Assembly: GCA_033964015.1 (NCBI GenBank) | Contig: CM066914.1 | Span: 22,000,234-22,064,233 of the forward strand | Reading direction: 5' to 3' | Origin: Scolanthus callimorphus | Taxonomy: Eukaryota; Cnidaria; Anthozoa; Actiniaria; Edwardsiidae | DNA: 64,000 bases | Part shown: in pieces, positions 47,801 through 62,800 of the stretch | How positions within the stretch are numbered: the stretch's first letter is position 1 | How the letters are laid out: each line of letters starts with the position of its first letter | The notes under the pieces: generated by a model | Told to the model about the DNA's origin: nothing | What the model saw: only the letters and a program-made list of their open reading frames with translations | Database searches by the model: none | Program-made: the position numbers and the translations under genes

Positions 47801-50800
47801 GCCCCAAGTACTTCGCTACCGTCCACCGTGACAACAACTGCTTCAGTTCCAACCACTTCGCTAACCTCACGGTGACAACAACTACATCAGTTCCAAGTTC
47901 TTCGGTAACTACGTCGGTGGTACCAACTACATATGATGTTAGTAGTTCAGGAGCTACTACATTGACATTAACCACAGTACTTCCAAGTACTTCAGTGGCC
48001 ACGTCAGTGATACCAACTTCGTCCGCGCCAACTATTTCACTAGCTTCTACAGTTACAACAACTACATCAGTCCCAAGTACCTCGTTAACTACGTCGGTCG
48101 TACTGACTACATCTGATGAAAGTAGTTCAGTCACTACTACGGTCGCACTAACCACAGTACTTCCAAGTACTTCTGTGGCCACTTCGGTGATACCAATTTT
48201 CGTCGTCGCCAACTACTTCACTAGCTTCCACAGTGACAGCAACTACATCATTCCGAAGTACTTCACTAGCGTCAACGGTGACAACAACTACATCAGTTCC
48301 AAGTACTTCGTTAGCCTCAACGGTGACAACAACGACATCAGTTCCAAGTACCTCGGTAACTACGTCGTTGGTACCAACTACATCTGATGTAAGTAGTTCA
48401 GTCGCTACTACCGTCGCAATAACCACAGTACTTTCCAAGTTCGTCGACGCCAACTACTTCTCTAGCTTCCACAGTGACATCAACTACATCAGTCCAAAGT
48501 ACTTCACTAGCGTCCACGTTGACAACAACTACATCAGGTCGAAAGACTTCGCTAGCCTCAACGGTGACAACAACTACATCAGTTTCCAAGTACCTCGGTA
48601 ACTACGTCTGTGGTACCAACTACATCTGATGTAAGTAGTTCAGTCGCTACTACGGTGACATTAACCACAGTACTTCCAAGTACTTCAGTGGCCACGTCAG
48701 TGATACCAAATTCGTCCGCGCCAACTACTTCACTAGCTTCTACAGTTACAACAACTACATCAGTCCCAAGTACCTCGTTAACTACGTCGGTCGTACTGAC
48801 TACATCTGATGTAAGTAGTTCAGTCCTACTACGGTCGCACTAACCACAGTACTTCCAAGTACTTCTGTGGCCACTTCGGTGATACCAACTTCGTCGTTGC
48901 CACTACTTCACTAGCTTCCACAGTGACAGCAACTACATCATTCCGAAGTACTTCACTAGCGTCCACGGTGACAACAACTACATCAGTTCCAAGTACTTCG
49001 CTAGCCTCAACGGTGACAACAACGACATCAGTTCCAAGTACCTCGGTAACTACGTCGTTGGTACCAACTGCATCTGATGTAAGTAGTTCAGTCGCTACTA
49101 CGGTCGCAATAACCACAATACTTCCAAGTTCGTCGACGCCAACTACTTCTCTAGCTTCCAGAGTGACAGCAACTACATCAGTCCAAAGTACTTCACTAGC
49201 GTCCACGTTGACAACAAGTACATCAGTTCCAAGGACTTCGCTAGCCTCAACGGTGACAACAACTACATCAGTTCCAAGTACCTCGGTAACTACGTCTGTG
49301 GTACCAACTACATCTGATGTAAGTAGTTCAGTCGCTACTACGGTCGCACGAACCACAGTACTTCCAGTTCGTCGGCGTCAACTATTTCAGTAGCTTCCGC
49401 AGTGACAACAACTACATCAGTCAGAAGTACTCCAGTAGCCTCTACGGTGACAAAAACTACGTCAGTTCCAAGTATTTCCCTAGCCTCGACGGTGACAACA
49501 ACTACATCAGTTGCAAGTACCTCGCCAACTTCGTCTGTGATACCGACTACATCTGATGTAAGTAGTTCAGTAGCTACTACGGTGACACTAACCACAGTAC
49601 TTCCAAGTACTTCAGTTGCCACGTTAGTGATACCAACTTCGTCGGCGGCAACTACTTCACTAGCTTCTACAGTTACAACAACTACATCAGTTCCAAGTAC
49701 CTCGGTAACTACGTCGTTGGTACCAACTACATCTGATGTAAGTAGTTCAGTCGCTACTACGGTCGCAATAACCACAGTACTTCCAAGTTTGTCGACGCCA
49801 ACTACTTCTCTAGCTTCCACGGTGACAGCAACTACATCAGTCCAAAGTACTTCACTAGCGTCCACGTTGACAACAACTACATCAGTTCCAAGGACTTCGC
49901 TAGCCTCAACGGTGACAACAACTACATCAGTTCCAAGTACCTCGGTAACTACGTCTGTGGTACCAACTACATCTGATGTAAGTAGTTCGGTCGCTACTAC
50001 GGTCGCACGAACGACAGTACTTCCAAGTTCGTCGGCGTCAACTATTTCAGTAGCTTCCACAGTGACAAAAACTACATCAGTCAGAAGTACTTCAGTAGCC
50101 TCTACGGTGACAACAAGTACGTCAGTTCCAAGTATTTCCCTAGCCTCAACGGTGACAACAAGTACATCAGTTGCAAGTACCTCGCCAACTTCGTCGGTGG
50201 TACCAACTACATATGATCTAAGTAGTTCAGTCGCACCAACCACAGTACTATCAAGTTCGTCGGCGTCACCTATTTCAGTAGCTTCCACAGTGACAACAAC
50301 TACATCAGTCAGAAGTACTTCAGTAGCCTCTACGGTGAGAACAACTACGTCAGTTCCAAGTATTTCCCTAGCCTCAACGGTGACAACAACTACATCAGTT
50401 GCAAGTACCTCGCCAACTTCGTCGGTGGTACCAACTACATCTGATGTAAGTAGTTCAGCCGCTACTACGGTCGCACTAACCACAGTACTTCCAAGTACTT
50501 CATTGGCCACTTCGGTGATACCAACTTCGTCGTCGCCAAGTACTTCGCTGGCTTCCACAGTGACAGCAACTGCATCAGCCCCAAGTACTTCGCTACCGTC
50601 CACCGTGACAACAACTGCTTCAGTTCCAAGTACTTTGCTAACCTCAACGGTGACAACAACTACATCAGTTCCAAGTTCTTTGGTAACTACGTCGGTGGTA
50701 CCAACTACATCTGATGTAAGTAGTTCAGGAGCTACTACATTGACATTAACCACAGTACTTCCAAGTACTTCAGTGGCCACGTCAGTGATACCAACTTCGT

Positions 50801-53800
50801 CCGCGCCAACTATTTCACTAGCTTCTACAGTTACAACAACTACATCAGTCCCAAGTACCTCGTTAACTACGTCGGTCGTACTGACTACATCTGATGTAAG
50901 TAGTTCAGTCACTACTACGGTCGCACTAACCGCAGTACTTCCAAGTACTTCTGTGGCCACTTCGGTGATACCAATTTCGTCGTCGCCAACTACTTCACTA
51001 GCTTCCACAGTGACAGCAACTACATCATTCCGAAGTACTTCACTAGCGTCCACGGTGACAACAACTACATCAGTTCCAAATACTTCGCTAGCCTCAACGG
51101 TGACAACAACGACATCAGTTCCAAGTACCTCGGTAACTACGTCGTTGGTACCAACTGCATCTGATGTAAGTAGTTCAGTCGCTACTACGGTCGCAATAAC
51201 CACAGTAATTCCAAGTTCGTCGACGCCAACTACTTCTCTAGCTTCCAGAGTGACAGCAACTACATCAGTCCAAAGTACTTCACTAGCGTCCACCTTGACA
51301 ACAACTACATCAGTTCCAAGGACTTCGCTAGCCTCAACGGTGACAACAACTACATCAGTTCCAAGTACCTCGGTAACTACGTCTGTGGTACCAACTACAT
51401 CTGATGTAAGTAGTTCAGTCGCTACTACGGTCGCACGAACCACAGTACTTCCAAGTTCGTCGGCGTCAACTATTTCAGTAGCTTCCGCAGTGACAACAAC
51501 TACATCAGTCAGAAGTACTCCAGTAGCCTCTACGGTGACAACAACTACGTCAGTTCCAAGTATTTCCCTAGCCTCGACGGTGACAACAACAACATCAGTT
51601 GCAAGTACCTCGCCAACATCGTCGGTGGTACCAACTACATCTGATGTAAGTAGTTCAGTAGCTACTACGGTGACACTAACCACAGTACTTCCAAGTACTT
51701 CAGTGGCCACGTTAGTGATACCAACTTCGTCGGCGGCAACTACTTCACTAGCTTCTACAGTTACAACAACTACCTCAGTTCCAAGTACCTCTTTAACTAC
51801 TATGTTCGTACCAACTACATCTGATGTAAGTAGTTCAGTCGCTACTACGGTCGCAATAACCACAGTACTTCCAAGTTTGTCGACGCCAACTACTTCTCTA
51901 GCTTCCACAGTGACAGCAGCTACATCATTCCGAAGTACTTCACTAGCGTCCACGGTGACAACAACTACATCATTCAAGTACTTCGCTAGCCTCAACGGTG
52001 ACAACAACTACATCAGTTCCAAGTACCTCGGTAACTACGTCTGTGGTACCAACTACATCTGATGTAAGTAGTTCAATCGCTACTACGGTCGCACGAACCA
52101 CAGTACTTCCAAGATCGTCGGCGTCAACTATTTCAGTAGCTTCCGCAGTGACAACAACTACATCAGTCAGAAGTACTTCAGTAGCCTCTACAGTGACAAC
52201 AAGTACGTCAGTTCCAAGTCTTTCCCTAGCCTCAACGGTGACAACAACTACATCAGTTGCAAGTACCTCGCCAACTTCGTCGGTGGTACCAATTACATCT
52301 GATGTAAGTAGTTCAGTAGCTACTACGGTGACACTAACCACAGTACTCCAAGTACATCAGTGGGCCACGTTAGTGATACCAACTTCGTCGGCGGCAACTA
52401 CTTCACTAGCTTCTACAGTTACAACAACTACATCAGTTGCAAGTACCTCGGTAACTACGTCGTTGGTACCAACTACATCTGATGTAAGTAGTTCAGTCGC
52501 TACTACGGTCGCAATAAACCACAGTACTTCCAAGTTCGTCGACGCCAACTACTTCTCTAGCTTCCACGGTGACAGCAACTGCATCAGTCCAAAGTATTTC
52601 ACTAGCGTTCACGTTGACAACAACTACATCAGTTCCAAGGACTTCGCTAGCCTAACGGTGACAACAACTACATCAGTTCCAAGTACCTCGGTAACTACGT
52701 CTGTGGTACCAACTACATCTGATGTAAGTAGTTCAGTCGCACCAACCACAGTACTTCCAAGTTCGTCGGCGTCAACTATTCAGTAGCTTCCACAGTGACA
52801 ACAACTACATCAGTCAGAAGTACTACAGTAGCCTCTACGGTGACAACAACTACGTCAGTTCCAAGTATTTCCCTAGCCTCAACGGTGACAACAACTACAT
52901 CAGTTGCAAGTACCTCGCCAACTTCGTCGGTGGTACCAACTACATCTGATGTAGTAGTTCAGTAGCTACTACGGTGACACTAAACACAGTACTTCCAAGT
53001 ACTTCAGTGGCCACGTAGTGATACCAACTTCGTCGGCGGCAACTACTTCACTAGCTTCTACAGTTACAACAACTACATCAGTTCCAAGTACCTCGGTAAC
53101 TACGTCGGTGCTTCCAACTACATCTGATGTAAGTAGTTCAGTCGCTACTACGGTCGCACTAACCACAGTACTTCCAAGTACTTCAGTGGCCACGTCAGTG
53201 ATACCAACTTCGTCCGCGTCAACTACTTTACTAGCTTCTACAGTTACAACAACTACATCAGTCCAAGTACCTTGTTAACTACGTCGGTCGTACTGACTAC
53301 ATCTGATATAAGTAGTTCAGTCACTACTACGGTCGCACTAACCACAGTACTTCCAAGAACTTCTGTGGCCACTTCGGTGATACCAACTTCGTCGTCGCCA
53401 ACTACTTCACTAGCTTCCACAGTGACAGCAACTACATCATTCCGAAGTACTTCACTAGCGTCCACGGTGACAACAACTACATCAGTTCCAAGTACTTCGC
53501 TAGCCTCAACGGTGACAACAACGACATCAGTTCCAAGTACCTCGGTAACTACGTCGTTGGTACCAACTACATCTGATGTAAGTAGTTCAGTCGCTACTAC
53601 GGTCGCAATAACCACAGTACTTCCAAGTTCGTCGACGCCAACTACTTCTCTAGCTTCCACAGTGACAGCAACTACATCAGTCCAAAGTACTTCACTAGCG
53701 TCCACGTTGACAACAACTACATCAGTTCCAAGTACCTCGGTAACTACGTCTGTGGTACCAACTACATCTGATGTAAGTAGTTCAGTCGCTACTACGGTCG

Positions 53801-56800
53801 CACGAACCACAGTACTTCCAAGTTCGTCGGCGTCAACTATTTCAGTAGCTTCCGCAGGGACAACAACTACATCAGTCAGAAGTACTTCAGTAGCCTCTAC
53901 GGTGACAACAACTACGTCAGTTCCAAGTATTTCCCTAGCCTCAACGGTGACAACAACTACATCAGTTGCAAGTACCTCGCCAACTTCGTCGGTGGTACCA
54001 ACTACATCTGATGTAAGTAGTTCAGTAGCTACTACGGTGACACTACCACAGTACTTCCAAGTACTTCAGTGGCCACGTTAGTGATACCAACTTCGTCGGC
54101 GGCAACTACTTCATTAGCTTCTACAGTTACAACAACTACATCAGTTCCAAGTACCTCGGTAACTACGTCGTTGGTACCAACTACATCTGATGTAAGTAGT
54201 TCAGTCGCTACTACGGTCGCATAACCGCAGTACTTCGAAGTTCGTCGACGCCGACTACTTCTCTAGCTTCCACAGTGACAGCAACTACATCAGTCCAAGT
54301 ACTTCACTAGCGTCCACGGTGACAACAACTACATCAGTTCCAAGGACTTCGCTAGCCTCAACGGTGACAACAACTACATCAGTTCCAAGTACCTCGGTAA
54401 CTACGTCGTTGGTACCAACTACATCTGATGTAAGTAGTTCAGTCGCTACTACGGTCGCACTAACCACAGTACTTCCAAGTACTTCATTGGCCACTTCGGT
54501 GATACCAACTTCGTCGTCGCCAAGTACTTCGTTGGCTTCCACAGTGACAGCAACTGCATCAGACCCAAGTACTTCACTACCGTCCACCGTGACAACAACT
54601 GCTTCAGTTTCAAGTACTTCGCTAACCTCAACGGTGACAACAACTACATCAGTTCCAAGTTCCTCGGTAACTACGTCGGTGGTACGAACTACATCTGATG
54701 TAAGTAGTTCAGTTGCTACTACGGTCGCACGAACCACAGTACTTCCAAGTTCGTCGGCGTCAACTATTTCAGTAGCTTCCGCAGTGACAACAACTACATC
54801 AGTCAGAAGTACTTCAGTAGTCTCTACGGTGACAACAACTACGTCAGTTCCAAGTATTTCCCTAGCCTCAACGTCGACAACAACTACATCAGTTGCAAGT
54901 ACCTCGCCAACTTCGTCGGTGGTACCAACTACATCTGATGTAAGTAGCTCAGTAGCTACTACGGTGACACTAACCACAGTACTTCCAAGTACTTCAGTGG
55001 CCACGTTAGTGATACCAACTTCGTCGGCGGCAACTTCTTCATTAGCTTCTACAGTTACAACAACTACATCAGTTCCAAGTACCTCGGTAACTACGTCGTT
55101 GGTACCAACTACATCTGATGTAAGTCGTTCAGTCGCTACTACGGTCGCAATAACCACAGTACTTCCAAGTTCGTCGACGCCAACTCCTTCTCTAGCTTCC
55201 ATGGTGACAGCAACTACATCAGTCCAAAGTACTTCACTAGCGTCCACGGTGACAACAACTACATCAGTTCCAAGTACTTCGCTAGCCTCAACGGTGACAA
55301 CAACTACATCAGTTCCAAGTACCTCGGTAACTACGTCGTTGGTACCAACTACATCTGATGTAAGTAGTTCAGTCGCTACTACGGTCGCACTAACCACAGT
55401 ACTTCCAAGTACTTCATTGGCCACTTCGGTGATACCAACTTCGTCGTCGCCAAGTACTTCGTTGGCTTCCACAGTGACAGCAACTGCATCAGACCCAAGT
55501 ACTTCACTACCGTCCACCGTGACAACAACTGCTTCAGTCCAAGTACTTCGCTAACCTCAACGGTGACAACAACTACATCAGTTCTAAGTTCCTCGGTAAC
55601 TACGTCGGTGGAACGAACTACATCTGATGTAAGTAGTTCAGTCGCTACTACGGTGACATTAACCACAGTACTTCCAAGTACTTCAGTGGCCACGTCAGTG
55701 ATACCAAATTCGTCCGCGCCAACTACTTCACTAGGTTCTACAGTTACAACAACTACATCAGTCCCAAGTACCTCGTTAACTACGTCGGTCGTACTGACTA
55801 CATCTGATGTAAGTAGTTCAGTCACTACTACGGTCGCACTAACCACAGTACTTCCAAGTACTTCTGTGGCCACTTCGGTGATACCAACTTCGTCGTCGCC
55901 AACTACTTCACTAGCTTCCACAGTGACAGCAACTACATCATTCCGAAGTACTTCACTAGCGTCCACGTTGACAACAACTACATCAGTTCCAAGGACTTCG
56001 CTAGCCTCAACGGTGACAACAACTACATCAGTTCCAAGTACCTCGGTAACTACGTCTGTGATACCAACTACATCTGATGTAAGTAGTTCAGTCGCTACTA
56101 CGGTGACATTAACCACAGTACTTCCAAGTACTTCAGTGGCCACGTCAGTGATACCAACTTCGTCCTCGTCAACTACTTCACTAGCTTCTACAGTTACAAC
56201 AAGTACATCAGTCCCAAGTACCTTGTTAACTACGTCGGTCGTACTGACTACATCTGATATAAGTAGTTCAGTCACTACTACGGTCGCACTAACCGCAGTA
56301 CTTCCAAGTACTTCTGTGGCCACTTCGGTGATACCAACTTCGTCGTCGCCAACTACTTCACTAGCTTCCACAGTGACAGCAACTACGTCATTCCGAAGTA
56401 CTTCACTAGCGTCCACGGTGACAACAACTACATCAGTTCCAAGTACTTCGCTAGCCTCAACGGTGACAACAACTACATCAGTTGCAAGTACCTCGCCAAC
56501 TTCGTCGGTGGTACCAACTACATCTGATGTAAGTAGTTCAGTAGCTACTACGGTGACACTAACCACAGTACTTCCAAGTACTTCAGTGGCCACGTTAGTG
56601 ATACCAACTTCGTCGGCGGCAACTACTTCACTAGCTTCTACAGTTACAACAAGTACGTCAGTTCCAAGTACCTCGGTAACTACGTCGGTGCTTCCAACTA
56701 CATCTGATGTAAGTAGTTCCGTCGCTACTACGGTCGCACTAACCACAGTACTTCCAAGTACTTCATTGGCCACTTCGGTGATACCAACTTCGTCGTCGCC

Positions 56801-59800
56801 AAGTACTTCGCTAGCTTCCACAGTGACAGCAACTGCATCAGCCCCAAGTACTTCACTACCGTCCACGGTGACAACAACTGCTTCAGTTCCAAGTACTTCG
56901 CTAACCTCAACGGTGACAACAACTACATCAGTTCCAAGTACCTCGGTAACTACGTCGGTGGTACCAACTACATCTGATGTAAGTAGTTCAGTCGCTACTA
57001 CGGTCGCAATAACCACAGTACTTCAAGTTCGTCGACGCCGACTACTTCTCTAGCTTCCACAGTGACAGCAACTACATCAGTCCAAAGTACTTCACTAGCG
57101 TCCACGGTGACAACAACTACATCAGTTCCAAGGACTTCGTTAGCCTCAACGGTGACAACAACGACATCAGTTCCAAGTACCTCGGTAACTACGTCGTTGG
57201 TACCAACTACATCTGATGTAAGTAGTTCAGTCGCTACTACCGTCGCAATAACCACAGTACTTCCAAGTTCGTCGACGTCAACTACTTCTCTAGCTTCCAC
57301 AGTGACAGCAACTACATCAGTCCAAAGTACTTCACTAGCGTCCACGTTGACAACAACTACATCAGTTCCAAAGACTTCGCTAGCCTCAACGGTGACAACA
57401 ACTACATCAGTTCCAAGTACCTCGGTAACTACGTCGGTGGTACCAACTACATCTGATGTAAGTAGTTCAGTCGCTACTACGGTCGCACGAACCACAGTAC
57501 TTCCAAGTTCGTCGGCGTCAACTATGTCAGTAGCTTCCGCAGTGACAACAACTACATCAGTCAGAAGTACTTCAGTAGCCTCTACGGTGACAACAACTAC
57601 GTCAGTTCCAAGGACTTCGCTAGCCTCAAAGGTGACAACAACTACATCAGTACCAAGTGCCTCGGTAACTACGTCTGTGGTACCAACTATATCTGATCTA
57701 AGTAGTTCAGTCGCACCAACCACAGTACTTCCAAGTTCGTCGGCGTCAACTATTCAGTAGCTTCCACAGTGACAACAACTACATCATTCCGAAGTACTTC
57801 ACTTGCGTCCACGGTGACAACAACTACATCAGTTCAAAGTACTTCGCTAGCCTCAACGGTGACAACAACGACATCAGTTCCAAGTACTTCGGTAACTACG
57901 TCGTTGGTACCAACTACATCTGACGTAAGTAGTTTAGTAGCTACTACGGTGACACTAACCACAGTACTTCCAAGTACTTCAGTGGCCACGTTAGTGATAC
58001 CAACTTCGTCGGCGGCAACTACTTCACTAGCTTCTACAGTTACAACAACTACATCAGTTCCAAGTACCACGGTAACTACGTTGGTGCTTCCAACTACATC
58101 TGATGTAAGTAGTTCAGTCGCTACTACGGTCGCAATAACCGCAGTACTTCCAAGTTTGTCGAGGCAACTACTTCTCTAGCTTCCACGGTGACAGCAACTA
58201 CATCAGTCCAAAGTACTTCACTAGCGTCCACGTTGACAACAACTACGTCAGTTCCAAGTATTTCCCTAGCCTCAACGGTGACAACAACTACATCAGTTGC
58301 AAGTACCTCGCCAACTTCGTCGGTGGTACCAACTACATCTGATGTAAGTAGTTCAGTAGCTACTACGGTGACACTAACCACAGTACTTCCAAGTACATCA
58401 GTGGCCACGTTAGTGATACCAACTTCGTCGCCGGCAACTACTTCACTAGCTTCTACAGTTACAACAACTACATCAGTTCCAAGTACCTCGGTAACTACGT
58501 CGTTTGTACCAACTACATCTGATGTAAGTAGTTCAGTCGCTACTACGGTCGCAATAACCACAGTACTTCCAAGTTTGTCGACGCCAACTACTTCTCTAGC
58601 TTCCACGGTGACAGAACTACATCAGTCCAAAGTACTTCACTAGCGTCCACGGTGACAACAACTACATCAGTTCCAAAGACTTCGCTAGCCTCAACGGTGA
58701 CAACAACTACATCAGTTCCAAGTACCTCGGTAACTACGTCTGTGGTACCAACTACATCTGATCTAAGTAGTTCAGTCGCACCAACCACAGTACTTCCAGT
58801 TCGTCGGCGTCAACTATTTCAGTAGCTTCCACAGTGACAAAAATTACATCAGTCAGAAGTACTTCAGTAGCCTCTACGGTGACAACAACTACGTCAGTTC
58901 CAAGTATTTCCCTAGCCTCAACGGTGACAACCAGTGCATCAGTTGCAAGTACCTCGCCAACTTCGTCGGTGGTACCAACTACATCTGATCTAAGTAGTTC
59001 AGTCGCACCAACCACAGTACTTCCAAGTTCGTCGGCGTCACCTATTTCAGTAGCTTCCACAGTGACAACAACTACATCAGTCAGAAGTACTTCAGTAGCC
59101 TCTACGGTGACAACAACTACGTCAGTTCCAAGTATTTCCCTAGCCTCAACGGTGACAACAACTACATCAGTTGCAAGTACCTCGCCAACTTCGTCGGTGG
59201 TACCAACTACATCTGATGTAAGCAGTTCAGTAGCTACTACGGTGACACTAACCACAGTACTTCCAAGTACTTCAGTGGCCACGTTAGTGATACCAACTTC
59301 GTCGGCGGCAACTACTTCTCTAGCTTCTACAGTTACAACAACTACATCAGTTCCAAGTACCTCGGTAACTACGTCGGTGCTTCCAACTACATCTGATGTA
59401 AGTAGTTCAGCCGCTACTACGGTCGCACTAACCACAGTACTTCCAAGTTCTTCATTGGCCACTTCGGTGATACCAACTTCGTCGTCGCCAAGTACTTCGC
59501 TGGCTTCCACAGTGACAGCAACTGCATCAGCCCCAAGTACTTCGCTACCGTCCACCGTGACAACAACTGCTTCAGTTCCAACCACTTCGCTAACCTCAAC
59601 GGTGACAACAACTACATCAGTTCCAAGTTCTTCGGTAACTACGTCGGTGGTACCAACTACATATGATGTTAGTAGTTCAGGAGCTACTACATTGACATTA
59701 ACCACAGTACTTCCAAGTACTTCAGTGGCCACGTCAGTGATACCAACTTCGTCCGCGCCAACTATTTCACTAGCTTCTACAGTTACAACAACTACATCAG

Positions 59801-62800
59801 TCCCAAGTACCTCGTTAACTACGTCGGTCGTACTGACTACATCTGATGAAAGTAGTTCAGTCACTACTACGGTCGCACTAACCACAGTACTTCCAAGTAC
59901 TTCTGTGGCCACTTCGGTGATACCAATTTCGTCGTCGCCAACTACTTCACTAGCTTCCACAGTGACAGCAACTACATCATTCCGAAGTACTTCACTAGCG
60001 TCAACGGTGACAACAACTACATCAGTTCCAAGTACTTCGTTAGCCTCAACGGTGACAACAACGACATCAGTTCCAAGTACCTCGGTAACTACGTCGTTGG
60101 TACCAACTACATCTGATGTAAGTAGTTCAGTCGCTACTACCGTCGCAATAACCACAGTACTTCCAAGTTCGTCGACGCCAACTACTTCTCTAGCTTCCAC
60201 AGTGACATCAACTACATCAGTCCAAAGTACTTCACTAGCGTCCACGTTGACAACAACTACATCAGGTCGAAAGACTTCGCTAGCCTCAACGGTGACAACA
60301 ACTACATCAGTTCCAAGTACCTCGGTAACTACGTCTGTGGTACCAACTACATCTGATGTAAGTAGTTCAGTCGCTACTACGGTGACATTAACCACAGTAC
60401 TTCCAAGTACTTCAGTGGCCACGTCAGTGATACCAAATCGTCCGCGCCAACTACTTCACTAGCTTCTACAGTTACAACAACTACATCAGTCCCAAGTACC
60501 TCGTTAACTACGTCGGTCGTACTGACTACATCTGATGTAAGTAGTTCAGTCACTACTACGGTCGCACTAACCACAGTACTTCCAAGTACTTCTGTGGCCA
60601 CTTCGGTGATACCAACTTCGTCGTTGCCAACTACTTCACTAGCTTCCACAGTGACAGCAACTACATCATTCCGAAGTACTTCACTAGCGTCCACGGTGAC
60701 AACAACTACATCAGTTCCAAGTACTTCGCTAGCCTCAACGGTGACAACAACGACATCAGTTCCAAGTACCTCGGTAACTACGTCGTTGGTACCAACTGCA
60801 TCTGATGTAAGTAGTTCAGTCGCTACTACGGTCGCAATAACCACAATACTTCCAAGTTCGTCGACGCCAACTACTTCTCTAGCTTCCAGAGTGACAGCAA
60901 CTACATCAGTCCAAAGTACTTCACTAGCGTCCACGTGACAACAAGTACATCAGTTCCAAGGACTTCGCTAGCCTCAACGGTGACAACAACTACATCAGTT
61001 CCAAGTACCTCGGTAACTACGTCTGTGGTACCAACTACATCTGATGTAAGTAGTTCAGTCGCTACTACGGTCGCACGAACCACAGTACTTCCAAGTTCGT
61101 CGGCGTCAACTATTTCAGTAGCTTCCGCAGTGACAACAACTACATCAGTCAGAAGTACTTCCAGTAGCCTCTACGGTGACAAAAACTACGTCAGTTCCAA
61201 GTATTTCCCTAGCCTCGACGGTGACAACAACTACATCAGTTGCAAGTACCTCGCCAACTTCGTCTGTGGACCGACTACATCTGATGTAAGTAGTTCAGTA
61301 GCTACTACGGTGACACTAACCACAGTACTTCCAAGTACTTCAGTTGCCACGTTAGTGATACCAACTTCGTCGGCGGCAACTACTTCACTAGCTTCTACAG
61401 TTACAACAACTACATCAGTTCCAAGTACCTCGGTAACTACGTCGTTGGTACCAACTACATCTGATGTAAGTAGTTCAGTCGCTACTACGGTCGCAATAAC
61501 CACAGTACTTCCAAGTTTGTCGACGCCAACTACTTCTCTAGCTTCCACGGTGACAGCAACTACATCAGTCCAAAGTACTTCACTAGCGTCCACGTTGACA
61601 ACAACTACATCAGTTCCAAGGACTTCGCTAGCCTCAACGGTGACAACAACTACATCAGTTCCAAGTACCTCGGTAACTACGTCTGTGGTACCAACTACAT
61701 CTGATGTAAGTAGTTCAGTCGCTACTACGGTCGCACGAACGACAGTACTTCCAAGTTCGTCGGCGTCAACTATTTCAGTAGCTTCCACAGTGACAAAAAA
61801 CTACATCAGTCAGAAGTACTTCAGTAGCCTCTACGGTGACAACAACTACGTCAGTTCCAAGTATTTCCCTAGCCTCAACGGTGACAACAAGTACATCAGT
61901 TGCAAGTACCTCGCCAACTTCGTCGGTGGTACCAACTACATATCTGATCTAAGTAGTTCAGTCGCACCAACCACAGTACTATCAAGTTCGTCGGCGTCAC
62001 CTATTTCAGTAGCTTCCACAGTGACAACAACTACATCAGTCAGAAGTACTTCAGTAGCCTCTACGGTGACAACAACTACGTCAGTTCCAAGTATTTCCCT
62101 AGCCTCAACGGTGACAACAACTACATCAGTTGCAAGTACCTCGCCAACTTCGTCGGTGGTACCAACTACATCTGATGTAAGTAGTTCAGCCGCTACTACG
62201 GTCGCACTAACCACAGTACTTCCAAGTACTTCATTGGCCACTTCGGTGATACCAACTTCGTCGTCGCCAAGTACTTCGCTGGCTTCCACAGTGACAGCAA
62301 CTGCATCAGCCCCAAGTACTTCGCTACCGTCCACCGTGACAACAACTGCTTCAGTTCCAAGTACTTTGCTAACCTCAACGGTGACAACAACTACATCAGT
62401 TCCAAGTTCTTTGGTAACTACGTCGGTGGTACCAACTACATCTGATGTAAGTAGTTCAGGAGCTACTACATGACATTAACCACAGTACTTCCAAGTACTT
62501 CAGTGGCCACGTCAGTGATACCAACTTCGTCCGCGCCAACTATTTCACTAGCTTCTACAGTTACAACAACTACATCAGTCCCAAGTACCTCGTTAACTAC
62601 GTCGGTCGTACTGACTACATCTGATGTAAGTAGTTCAGTCACTACTACGGTCGCACTAACCACAGTACTTCCAAGTACTTCTGTGGCCACTTCGGTGATA
62701 CCAATTTCGTCGTCGCCAACTACTTCACTAGCTTCCACAGTGACAGCAACTACATCATTCCGAAGTACTTCACTAGCGTCCACGGTGACAACAACTACAT